Assembly (NCBI GenBank): GCA_001802125.1
Contig: MGZK01000149.1
Location: 24,046-88,045, forward strand
Reading direction: 5' to 3'
From: Geobacteraceae bacterium GWC2_55_20
GTDB lineage: Bacteria; Desulfobacterota; Desulfuromonadia; Geobacterales; Pseudopelobacteraceae
DNA: 64,000 nucleotides
This document shows positions 19,901 through 28,046 of the stretch, in pieces. Positions within the stretch are counted from its first letter, which is position 1; every line of letters begins with the position of its first letter. The notes below the pieces were generated by a model, which had not been told where the DNA came from, did not search any database, and saw only the letters and a list, made by a program, of their open reading frames with translations. The translations under genes and the position numbers were made by a program.

Positions 19901-20330
19901 GCATTTCTTGAATACGCGCATTGACACGATCCATGATTGTCTTACTGAAGCGAATCTGCGCGAACTGTTTTCTGAGTATCGCAAGAATCGGTGGGGGAAT
20001 CTTCAAGAATTCAAAATCAATGGTTTTGGCCTGGCTGTCTCCGGGAAAATCTATCCCCTTGTAGCCGGTAGAGCAATCGGAAAATCCTGAAGGGAGATAA
20101 CCCAGAAGATCAATGGGTAACTCAAAACGCCACGTGTTGAGGACAGCAGAATCACCCGGAATTTGGTCTGTTTCCCTGAACCTGTCTTGAAATATATCAG
20201 AATAACTCAAGCCGCAAAAGTTTTCAGGTGGCCAATAAACCTGATACTCGCTGTCAAGTAGAGACGCGCTGATCAGACATTTTAATCTGTTAGAAAAACC
20301 ACTATTGGGATACACGATTAGTTGGCTCAT
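16923..20330 (-). CDS. Multi-enzyme fusion: fucosyltransferase-like, methyltransferase, TPR and OGT-like glycosyltransferase
   Basis: In 1135 residues four parts can be read. Residues 1-280 resemble NodZ/fucosyltransferase-type GTs (N-terminal [11 protein letters not shown], then YVGVHARTW at about 147). Residues 300-490 form a class I methyltransferase ([15 protein letters not shown] at about 336, LEVAEHL at 399). Residues 555-670 hold TPRs. Residues 760-1135 match the SPINDLY/O-GlcNAc-transferase (GT41) catalytic region ([36 protein letters not shown], and later [20 protein letters not shown]). The C-terminal part is the surest call, the N-terminal one least sure. Such a fusion could add, methylate and extend protein O-linked sugars. 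It follows the CgeB-like gene and precedes the regulatory-domain methyltransferase on one strand. Confidence 0.78.
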   Translation of the reverse strand: [1135 protein letters not shown]

Positions 20331-20371
20331 TTAATTAATGTAAAACCTCCCAAATCAGGCTTGATATTCCA

Positions 20372-21733
20372 CTATAAAAATGTCTGGAAATGTTCCACCA
20401 GTTTTTTGCATGAGTAGCGATCTAAATAGAATCGGTGCCCCAGCGAACAGACCTTTTGTGCCGTTTTTGGATGCGATCCAAGAAATTCAATGATTGTATC
20501 AAGCTCGTCAGTGTCAGAAAACTCCAGAAAATGCTCTCCCTCGACAAAATATCGATTAAACGCGGGGCAATTTTCCTGAATAAGCAACCTGTTCAAGCTG
20601 ATTACTTCCAGAGACCGCCCGGTAACTATGCGTGACCCATCTGTTCGAGTTGTCAGGTTGATTGCCGCATGAGTAGCAGCAACCACTTGGGCATACATCT
20701 GCTGAGAAGAGGCCGGGTCAAGTCCGTCATCTATCTCCGGATTAGTTATCTTAATTTTTAAAGGCAAATTGCGGTGAATGATTTCGAGGAGCCAGTAAAT
20801 TCTGTTAAGATTGTAACTCTGAACCGCGCCGGTAAAATTAAATGTGCAGCTGTTCCAGTCTAGGGGAGCCGTAATTATCTTCTCCAGGTGGTCGAACCCC
20901 CCGAAATTGGGAAAAAGAATGCTTCGTCCCTTGAAAACCGGCTCATCAATCAGGCGCCAGTCAGCTGTAAACCCCCAGATATAATCTATATGGCTTGATA
21001 TAGCCCGCAACATGTCGTCAAATCGACCTGCCCACACGTCAGCATCAAATAGAATTATTTTACGGAAAGAACGCCTTAAGAGCGAAAGAATATTGCAGAT
21101 ATCTTCCACCTCCAACAGTTGGAAGGCAAAAACATCAATTAAAGCAAAGTCCTTTATATTGACGGATGAATACCCTCTTACATCCGTAACAGGAAAAATC
21201 GAAACCGCCCATCCTTGAGAAATAAGGGCCTTTTTAATGCGATACCCGATCTCAGACTTTCTGGAATTCGGCCCTAAAGTAAATTCACCGGTGAAAATTG
21301 CGCCACTCACAGATGAACTGATATCATGTGAATAATCCAGCTTGATCAGGGTGGGAGGCGAAAAAGGTTCTTTGAATTGTTTATGTGCCAGCAGTGCCCC
21401 GGGGCAAATTGCAGTCAGGAGATGCTTGAGTGAGTTGGCATTGTAATGACCTACCAAGCCATGTTCATAGAATTTACTGAAAAGAATGAGTACGAGTAAT
21501 AAAGAATCTTCATCCGTAATTTCGCTGAAATCCAATTTGTCAGCCAACTGAATGCATTCGTCAAACTTTCCTGTAGTAAACAGCGCGCCAAGGCTCATCA
21601 GCTTGGTGGCAGTGTCGGCTTTTTTAATATTTTCGATATTGACGGAAGAAGACAGTATTTCGGCTATACGTGGGCGGGATACGGTGAATAGAAGGTTATT
21701 GATATAGTGATTTATTATGTCTATGTTTGGCAT
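20372..21733 (-). CDS. CgeB-like glycosyltransferase
   Basis: The 453-residue protein has an N-terminal helical region and a C-terminal GT-B half with the CgeB/Glyco_trans_1_2 pattern: GRSLEVISLNRLLIQENCPAFNRYF, then EHFLEFSDTDELD and the closing RFYLDRYSCKKLVEHF. A full-length paralogue lies at 44592-45989 with the same motif order, so the pair arose by duplication. The ribosome site is weak. It lies immediately upstream of the 1135-residue fusion gene. Donor sugar is unknown. Confidence 0.75.
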   Translation of the reverse strand: MPNIDIINHYINNLLFTVSRPRIAEILSSSVNIENIKKADTATKLMSLGALFTTGKFDECIQLADKLDFSEITDEDSLLLVLILFSKFYEHGLVGHYNANSLKHLLTAICPGALLAHKQFKEPFSPPTLIKLDYSHDISSSVSGAIFTGEFTLGPNSRKSEIGYRIKKALISQGWAVSIFPVTDVRGYSSVNIKDFALIDVFAFQLLEVEDICNILSLLRRSFRKIILFDADVWAGRFDDMLRAISSHIDYIWGFTADWRLIDEPVFKGRSILFPNFGGFDHLEKIITAPLDWNSCTFNFTGAVQSYNLNRIYWLLEIIHRNLPLKIKITNPEIDDGLDPASSQQMYAQVVAATHAAINLTTRTDGSRIVTGRSLEVISLNRLLIQENCPAFNRYFVEGEHFLEFSDTDELDTIIEFLGSHPKTAQKVCSLGHRFYLDRYSCKKLVEHFQTFL

Positions 21734-21851
21734 GCAGGCTCAGTCTTCCGATATGGAGTTTCGAATTTGTATTGCGCCTACATTTTGTTCGGCGTCTTTG
21801 TCATATCTATCCCGCAACGAACCTCGCACTGCCATCCTTGTTCAGGCCAGG

Positions 21852-22502
21852 CTACCGGGCATAGATGTCTCCCCAAAGGTTCGTATCAGTCGCCTGCATC
21901 AAAGCCCTTAAAAGCTCATAATAAGGAACCCATTCCGCCCAATGGAACACAGAATCATCCCCGACTGAAACATTGAATTGCCGATACCCCAAACGTATCA
22001 GCATCTCAATTACTTCCATGGAATGCTCAATGAATTCGAAGGTGAACTCGAAAGATACCAAACCAATTTTGGAAGAGAGCCCTTTAATTACTTCACGCTC
22101 AAAACCTTCCACATCTATCTTGCAATAACGCGGTACTCCAAATTCGGAGATAAGATCATCAAGCGTCGTAATGGGTACTTCAACCTGCTGGTCCCATAGC
22201 GTATTTTTGAATCGCCCGACTTTCCAGTGCTCTGCAAACGTACTCAGGATGTCATATTCCGAGGAGATGTTCATAATGGAGCGACCACGGATTGCCCCGA
22301 CACCTTTTTCAACTACAGTGACCTGTTTATTGTCAATAAAATGCTGACGTAAAGCTGCGGCCAGTTGTGGTTGCGGTTCAATACACACGACACGTGCTCC
22401 GACACGTAGAAAATCCTGGGCTATAGCACCCCTATTGGCCCCGACGTCAAAAACCATATCTCCCGGAGCAATTGAATTTAGTATGGAGTGCTGTGTCGCC
22501 AT
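21852..22502 (-). CDS. FkbM-family methyltransferase
   Basis: The 216-residue protein has the FkbM-type SAM fold: GDMVFDVGANRGAIAQDF (about 13), VVCIEPQPQL, and the downstream KIDVEGFEREVIKGL motif that characterises the family. These enzymes O-methylate sugars or other small molecules. It stands alone with about 120-140 base gaps on both sides, so it may have its own promoter, although none is obvious. An AAGGA ribosome site lies upstream of the ATG. Confidence 0.88.
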   Translation of the reverse strand: MATQHSILNSIAPGDMVFDVGANRGAIAQDFLRVGARVVCIEPQPQLAAALRQHFIDNKQVTVVEKGVGAIRGRSIMNISSEYDILSTFAEHWKVGRFKNTLWDQQVEVPITTLDDLISEFGVPRYCKIDVEGFEREVIKGLSSKIGLVSFEFTFEFIEHSMEVIEMLIRLGYRQFNVSVGDDSVFHWAEWVPYYELLRALMQATDTNLWGDIYAR

Positions 22503-22642
22503 AATGATTCCTTTCAGCCTGATTGTAGAAATTTTGGCCTCTGTACCGACAATCTCTCGTTCCGACGATTCGGCATGTTGAGTTTGCTCCGACCCTTAAC
22601 ACGATACAATCAAGGATTTAGCACCGTATAATTAAATATTTA

Positions 22643-24505
22643 TTAATTTATCATTATACGTTGCGGTACATAATGATGAATAAAGTCACGTAATACTGCC
22701 GCTTGCTCGGGCATTCCATCAGTTTCTGCAATCTCAATTTGTAACAAGAGTTTTCCCCACCCAGCGTCGGAATCAGCAAGAGCCTCAAATGCGCGTAACG
22801 CTCGTTGCCTGTTTGGATCTGTAACAAATATATTGTAAAGCTCGTCTGCCAATTTCAAATCATCAATACTTACAGGTTTTCCGATGCGTTCCGAAATCCA
22901 TTCTGCATAATCGCTCTTACTAAAACCTATCACGTAATAATGAAAAGGCATAAATACCGTTGTATTGAAAGCTTCAGACGAAAGCACACCGCTACGAATG
23001 CAGGTACTTAATGGAGTATTACCACAAGAAAAAAGAGATTTCACCAAGTAGTCGAAACTTGTGGTGTGACAACCAACGAATATGAAATTGCGCGGCAAGT
23101 GTCTTTTTTCAATCAACTGTTTTTCGTCTCTGGCAAGTTTAATAATTTCGGCTGATATAGCTCTTGCGAATACCTCATTCTCCTTACATTTTGCTGGAAT
23201 GTTCAACCCATCTAACTGGCGGAATGATAAGTTTTTCATCGAGAAGTCAACCACAAATGCATCCGATTGTGAAAAATTATTATTGGAGTTATCCGCCTGA
23301 CAGATCGAAGGCTGTTCATTTGTTGCGCAATTTTTCATCCACTGAAGGATTGGTACATGATAATTGATACAGCCGGTATGGTTAAGCATGGATCTATAAG
23401 AAACAAGCATCTTTAACAAGTTAGCATTGTTTCCTAAATACCCTACACTGGAAGAGGGGGGAAGATTTGCTACAATATCAGCCAAATAGGGAAAAACGTG
23501 GAAGTCATCATAGTAGAGATTCGTGTCGATATAGTTGCACCCAACAACACTATTTGCAATAGGCGCGTCCATGCCGGGTAATATTTTTTCCAACGCTTGC
23601 GAAATTCGTAATTCATGGTTTTTATCAAGACGAATCTCTTCAATGATTTCTGAGACCATTCCCCATGAATCTGCCTGATCTGTGCAGTAGGGGGTGGTAA
23701 CGTTTTCGACGAACTCCTTGTTGTCATTCGTCACTGAAGCTCCTGCGCTGTGGTTGCGAGTATGATCGCAGTGGAACGCATAGATTTTATCGAGTATTGT
23801 GTTTGGTTGTCCGCTCAAAAGCCACATTCTTTTGCATAAATTAGTGTCAACATGAGCCCACATCGCCATTTTTTCATCCATACCATGTATCTGAAATAGC
23901 TGACTCCGTAAGGAAAGCTGGAAATCTCCCTGTTGATCAAATAAAGCTTCCTTTGAAGAAGTGACAATTTCATTAAGGTGCAATCGAAGACCCCAGTGAC
24001 TGAACGACCTGATGATTTCCAAGGGATCCGTGCGGTTTACTGATTCCCATAATGACTCCGGCACTTCGAACCGCGGCAACTCATAAAAACCGTCCTGAAG
24101 TTCACTGGCAATTCGTGAGAGAGTGTTACCCTCCTCAAGTGGCGCAAACACCATGTCGGTGTTGGTGTTGAGAATCCAGCGATTATTGGGGTTTGACCTG
24201 CGGATAGCGACATTCCTGCACAGAGATTCCTGCACTTTGAATTTGGAGTCATTGCCACAATGCCTGCTGTATTGTTCCGGTCTCAGGCGCAGCACTCGCA
24301 GTATTTGTTTTGCAGCAGGTGTTAATGTGTCTGAAATGGATTCAGGAAACGTGGGAATGTCGTTGGGAGTGTTACAGTCTACGAAAATTATCTCGTCATC
24401 TTTGTCATCAAGTACTTCAGCAATACAGTTGATACTTATGGCTGCTCGTTTTGGTAAATTGTATCCATGAGAATCGTTACGGCCATATACAACTACTGAA
24501 ATCAT
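22643..24505 (-). CDS. Probable GT-A type glycosyltransferase with long unknown C-terminal region
   Basis: Residues 1-290 of 620 look like a GT2-like nucleotide-sugar domain: start MISVVVYGRND, acidic DDEIIFVDC, and RNVAIRRSNPNNRWILNTNTDMVF with an NTD motif in the metal-binding position. The C-terminal half (about 320-620) was not recognised. It sits 12 bases downstream of a GT-B glycosyltransferase gene, which suggests a joint role. A structural search is the way to place the C-terminal half. Confidence 0.6.
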   Translation of the reverse strand: MISVVVYGRNDSHGYNLPKRAAISINCIAEVLDDKDDEIIFVDCNTPNDIPTFPESISDTLTPAAKQILRVLRLRPEQYSRHCGNDSKFKVQESLCRNVAIRRSNPNNRWILNTNTDMVFAPLEEGNTLSRIASELQDGFYELPRFEVPESLWESVNRTDPLEIIRSFSHWGLRLHLNEIVTSSKEALFDQQGDFQLSLRSQLFQIHGMDEKMAMWAHVDTNLCKRMWLLSGQPNTILDKIYAFHCDHTRNHSAGASVTNDNKEFVENVTTPYCTDQADSWGMVSEIIEEIRLDKNHELRISQALEKILPGMDAPIANSVVGCNYIDTNLYYDDFHVFPYLADIVANLPPSSSVGYLGNNANLLKMLVSYRSMLNHTGCINYHVPILQWMKNCATNEQPSICQADNSNNNFSQSDAFVVDFSMKNLSFRQLDGLNIPAKCKENEVFARAISAEIIKLARDEKQLIEKRHLPRNFIFVGCHTTSFDYLVKSLFSCGNTPLSTCIRSGVLSSEAFNTTVFMPFHYYVIGFSKSDYAEWISERIGKPVSIDDLKLADELYNIFVTDPNRQRALRAFEALADSDAGWGKLLLQIEIAETDGMPEQAAVLRDFIHHYVPQRIMIN

Positions 24506-24517
24506 ATAATTCCATTT

Positions 24518-25738
24518 CTAACGGATGTTATTATTTATTAACGCAATGTCCATTATTTGCTCTGCAATTTGAAGATCCTGTGACTTGAGTAAGCTGTCAA
24601 TAGCAACCAACAGGGGCTGCATAGTTAGATCCAGGTTAAGATTACGCCTAAAAAAATCCTGACAGTTATTTCCTAATCTATGGAGACCGGTTTTATCCAG
24701 AGAGCCAAGTATAGCTCCAATATGTCCAAAATCATCGAAGACTTTGCCCAGTTCAAAACGCTTGACATACTCACTCATCTCACCTATTTCGTTAATAAGT
24801 ATTGGCAGGCCATGTTGTAAATACGATGCAATTTTACCAGAGGCCATGCCAATATTCACGAGATTGCGGCAATCCAAAAAGCAAGGACTGTGCATTTGTG
24901 GAATGTAGCAGGCAATACCCAAATCGGCTGAGTCCAGCAAAAGGTGAAGATCATTAAGGTCCAGCGATGGGTACGGAGAAAGATAGACATTCTTTCTGGT
25001 TTTTATTCTCTCTGCGATGCTGCTCAAAACATAACCATAACGCTGATGCAGAATCATAACCCACGAATCATCCCACGCATCCGTGCTTTCAAACAGTTCT
25101 TCAAAACCGGCCCACTTGGCATTCACCTCTCCCATATAAACTGCAATCTTTTTTTCTCTGTCCAACTTAAGAGCTTCATGCAAAATATTGGATCGTTTTC
25201 TCGGAATCAAAGAGCGCCCTGCAACAGGAATATCAAATATTTTTTCACTATCAATGTGATTCTCGGCAGCAAGGTGTCCGGATCGCAACCTGTCTTGGCA
25301 TATGGCAAATGAAACGTCACGGCATGCCAATATCTCAGGGATCTTAAACTCCTGTCCGGTCTCAATTGCAAAATAGATCTCATATGAAATAAGTCCGTAC
25401 GGCACATTAATCAGGCAGGCAATTTCACTGGCCTCGATTATCCCCCGGTCAACTCCTATAACAAGGTCATACTGTTCGAAATTGCTTTTCAAACCTTCCA
25501 ACGCTTCCTTTGACAGCTCAATTTCAGGAATAAAAATCACCGCAGTATCATTCGGATCGTGTATTGAAGTTGTGATGAGTTGTGATTCTGGACAGGGCGC
25601 CACCTGTTTGATATTCGTACGTTTACGAGAGTAAATATCAACAACATATCCATTCTCGCAAAGGATCTCGACGATACCAGTCAAGTTGGGGTTATTGTTC
25701 AAATTCCCTTCAGGATGGATGATCAATATCTTCGGCAT
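24518..25738 (-). CDS. GT-B glycosyltransferase
   Basis: The 406-residue protein starts MPKILIIHPEGNLNNNPN, and its C-terminal half carries the GT-B donor-site pattern GMASGKIASYLQHGLPILINEIGEMSEYV. Its first base overlaps the last base of the upstream methyltransferase (TGATG), so translation is coupled. It is the last gene of the cupin / aminotransferase / methyltransferase / glycosyltransferase set, suggesting that it transfers the sugar those enzymes make. The exact family is uncertain. Confidence 0.65.
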   Translation of the reverse strand: MPKILIIHPEGNLNNNPNLTGIVEILCENGYVVDIYSRKRTNIKQVAPCPESQLITTSIHDPNDTAVIFIPEIELSKEALEGLKSNFEQYDLVIGVDRGIIEASEIACLINVPYGLISYEIYFAIETGQEFKIPEILACRDVSFAICQDRLRSGHLAAENHIDSEKIFDIPVAGRSLIPRKRSNILHEALKLDREKKIAVYMGEVNAKWAGFEELFESTDAWDDSWVMILHQRYGYVLSSIAERIKTRKNVYLSPYPSLDLNDLHLLLDSADLGIACYIPQMHSPCFLDCRNLVNIGMASGKIASYLQHGLPILINEIGEMSEYVKRFELGKVFDDFGHIGAILGSLDKTGLHRLGNNCQDFFRRNLNLDLTMQPLLVAIDSLLKSQDLQIAEQIMDIALINNNIR

Positions 25739-26511
25739 CAGATGAAGTCTCCGGCTTCAAGCTTGCGGCAGACAAAGACGGCACTCCAGGATGCAAAACC
25801 AAGGGGTTTGCCGGTCAGCCATTCTTCATTCGACAGGAGTTCAAAACCTGAATTGAGCAACATCTGACGGACCTCCGGCAGAAACAGGTAGCGCATACGG
25901 TGTGTTTCCCGGACTTCATGAAGATCCTCGGTACGCTTATCCCTGATGAAGACCAGATAGTTTACATCCACCAAATTCTCGTTGGGATGCATGACGGGCC
26001 GGGCGATGCGGGTCACACTGATATTTTCGTCCTCCAACTCTTTCAAGCGCATGGCCGGCCGGTCCGTCAAGACACCCGGACCATACCAGCAGTCGAAAAT
26101 GAACGTCCCGCCAGGCTTCAGATGGTAACAGGCAGACGTAAAAGCCGCCTCCAAATCTTCGTTGGTCTGCTGATAGCTCATAACGTGAAATAGTGAGATA
26201 ACGACATCGAACATTTTCCCTAGCCTGATTGAACGCACATCTCCGTTATGGTAATCAAGGGCAGTGTTTGCTCCCGCCGAATCTCGTGCAGCTCTTAGCA
26301 TCTCCTCCGAAAGATCAACCCCGGTAACAACAAACCCCTGCTCCGCCAAGCAGCGGTCATGTCGGCCTGATCCGCACCCCAGGTTCAAGACCGTTCGTGC
26401 GGCCGGACAGTGCGACTGAATCAACCGGTTGATATAGTTAGACTCTCCGGCATAGTCCTTGTCGCTATAGAGCAGGTCATAATAGCGGGCATACTCGTTA
26501 AACACACTCAT
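25738..26511 (-). CDS. Class I SAM-dependent methyltransferase
   Basis: The 257-residue enzyme has motif I VLNLGCGSGRHDRCLAEQG, the acidic GVDLSEEML, and DVVISLFHVMSYQ. The start MSVFNEYARYYDLLY is chosen because it overlaps the upstream stop as ATGA; an ATG three codons earlier lacks this coupling. By context it probably N- or O-methylates the amino sugar made by the adjacent PLP aminotransferase. This pair resembles dimethylamino-sugar cassettes in antibiotic and S-layer glycan loci, but the reaction is inferred. Confidence 0.82.
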   Translation of the reverse strand: MSVFNEYARYYDLLYSDKDYAGESNYINRLIQSHCPAARTVLNLGCGSGRHDRCLAEQGFVVTGVDLSEEMLRAARDSAGANTALDYHNGDVRSIRLGKMFDVVISLFHVMSYQQTNEDLEAAFTSACYHLKPGGTFIFDCWYGPGVLTDRPAMRLKELEDENISVTRIARPVMHPNENLVDVNYLVFIRDKRTEDLHEVRETHRMRYLFLPEVRQMLLNSGFELLSNEEWLTGKPLGFASWSAVFVCRKLEAGDFI

Positions 26512-27614
26512 GCCAGGCACTCCTTCAGAGCAGTTGCCGTTTCAGCAATCTGTTGGTCAGTCATTGTCAGCCCGCTGGGAATATAGAGTCCCTGACGGGC
26601 CAGATGCTCAGCCACAGGATAGCGTTCTCCACCAAAGAGCCCCATGCGTTGAAAGACCGGTTGTTCGTGCATGCCCAAAAAGAACTGCCGTGTTTCTATG
26701 CCCAGTTTCCTCAGCCTTTCAGATAATTGCAGCGCTGTAAGGCCGGCTTCGTAACTCAATACGATTCCGTAGACCCAGTAGACATTTTGTGCCCATAATG
26801 CCTCTGCCGGCAGTTGAATACCGGGAACATCCTTTAAACACTCGCTGTAGACGTTGGCAATTGCCCGTTTGCGAGCCACAATCTGCTCCATCCGCTCGAT
26901 CTGGCCAACCCCCAGGGCCGCCTGGAGATTGGTCAGACGGAAATTGTAACCCAGCTCATCGTGAAGAAAGCGCTGTTTTTTCTGGAAGCAGAGATTGCGC
27001 AGGCTACGGGCTCGTTCGGCCATCTCAGTAGTCCGCACTAGAACCATGCCCCCCTCGCCGGTCGTAACCAGTTTGTTGGCGTAGAAGCTGAACGTACTGA
27101 TATCACCCAAGCCGCCGCAACGTCTCCCCTTGTATTCTGCGCCATGCACTTCTGCGGCATCCTCAATGACGGTCAGGTTGTGGCGCCGGGCGATGTCGAG
27201 AATCGCGTCCATGTCGGCCGGATGCCCATAGATATGCACAACCAGTATCGCCCGCGTCCTGGAAGAGATCTTGGCTTCGATCTGATTTACGTCCATCTGC
27301 CAGGTGCGTGGCTCCGAGTCAACCAGCACGGGAATACCACCGGCACGCACCACCGACTGAGCCGGCGAAATAATGGTAAAGGTCGGCATGATAACTTCAT
27401 CGCCAGGCTGAAGATCCAACAAACCGACCGCCACATCCAGGGCAGTGGAACCGTTGCTGACGGCGATACCATGCGGCATCCCGCAGTAGGCGGCCCAGCG
27501 CTCCTCGAAAAGATCGAGAAACTTCCCGGCCGAAGATATCCAGCCGGATTTCAAGGCCTCGTTGACCAGCTCTATGTCACGTTCTGTCACAAGAGGTTCG
27601 GCGACCGGTATCAT
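26508..27614 (-). CDS. DegT/DnrJ/EryC1/StrS-family sugar aminotransferase
   Basis: These PLP enzymes transaminate nucleotide-linked keto sugars. The 368-residue protein has the family core: EEALKSGWIS-type N terminus, AVSNGSTALDVAVGLL, GDEVIMPTFTI, VIEDAAEVHGAEYKGRRCG and FSFYANKLVTTGEGG, in which the PLP-binding Lys is present. This contrasts with the second DegT-fold gene at 46818, where that Lys is His. It is coupled to its cupin and methyltransferase neighbours by one- and four-base overlaps. A 3- or 4-amino sugar is the likely product. Confidence 0.92.
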   Translation of the reverse strand: MIPVAEPLVTERDIELVNEALKSGWISSAGKFLDLFEERWAAYCGMPHGIAVSNGSTALDVAVGLLDLQPGDEVIMPTFTIISPAQSVVRAGGIPVLVDSEPRTWQMDVNQIEAKISSRTRAILVVHIYGHPADMDAILDIARRHNLTVIEDAAEVHGAEYKGRRCGGLGDISTFSFYANKLVTTGEGGMVLVRTTEMAERARSLRNLCFQKKQRFLHDELGYNFRLTNLQAALGVGQIERMEQIVARKRAIANVYSECLKDVPGIQLPAEALWAQNVYWVYGIVLSYEAGLTALQLSERLRKLGIETRQFFLGMHEQPVFQRMGLFGGERYPVAEHLARQGLYIPSGLTMTDQQIAETATALKECLA

Positions 27615-28030
27615 CAGAAGCGTTCCTTTTCCACCAGACCGGTATACGGCCCCTGCTTGATCTCAAGAAAAATTGTGTCATCGAGACATTTAAAACAATG
27701 ACCACCGGCTACCAACTGGATCATATCACCCTCCTCCAGCACCCAGGTTCCGAGCGGGCTCTTGTCCATGGCATAAAGCTCAACCTCCGCCCTGCCCTTC
27801 CTGATCAGTAGGGTCTCCGGGGTGCCGACCAGATGCCTCTGCAACGGCAAGTGGGAATGGCGGCACACCTCACCCCCCTCGGGATAGACGACAAAACCCA
27901 GTTGCTGATAATAGCTGTCGGGAGAAATAAAGGTAGTTTCAGACGGCATGAAGTCGCGTCGGATGATAGTGGCGATATGCTGATCGTTCCAAGTTATGTG
28001 ATCGACTGCCGGTTGTTTATTTTGAGTCAT
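27614..28030 (-). CDS. Cupin-like sugar-locus protein
   Basis: The 138-residue protein has a cupin-like pattern: GGEVCRHSHLPLQRHLVGTPETLLIRKGRAEVELY then GTWVLEEGDMIQLVAGGHCFKCL. Histidines HSH and H at the second motif could bind metal. Cupins of this size often accompany sugar aminotransferases as isomerases or unknown tailoring enzymes. It starts 17 bases after the 1359-residue fusion and overlaps the aminotransferase by one base (TGATG). The start could instead be a GTG three codons upstream. Confidence 0.65.
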   Translation of the reverse strand: MTQNKQPAVDHITWNDQHIATIIRRDFMPSETTFISPDSYYQQLGFVVYPEGGEVCRHSHLPLQRHLVGTPETLLIRKGRAEVELYAMDKSPLGTWVLEEGDMIQLVAGGHCFKCLDDTIFLEIKQGPYTGLVEKERF

Positions 28031-28046
28031 GCGTTGCACCCCATCT

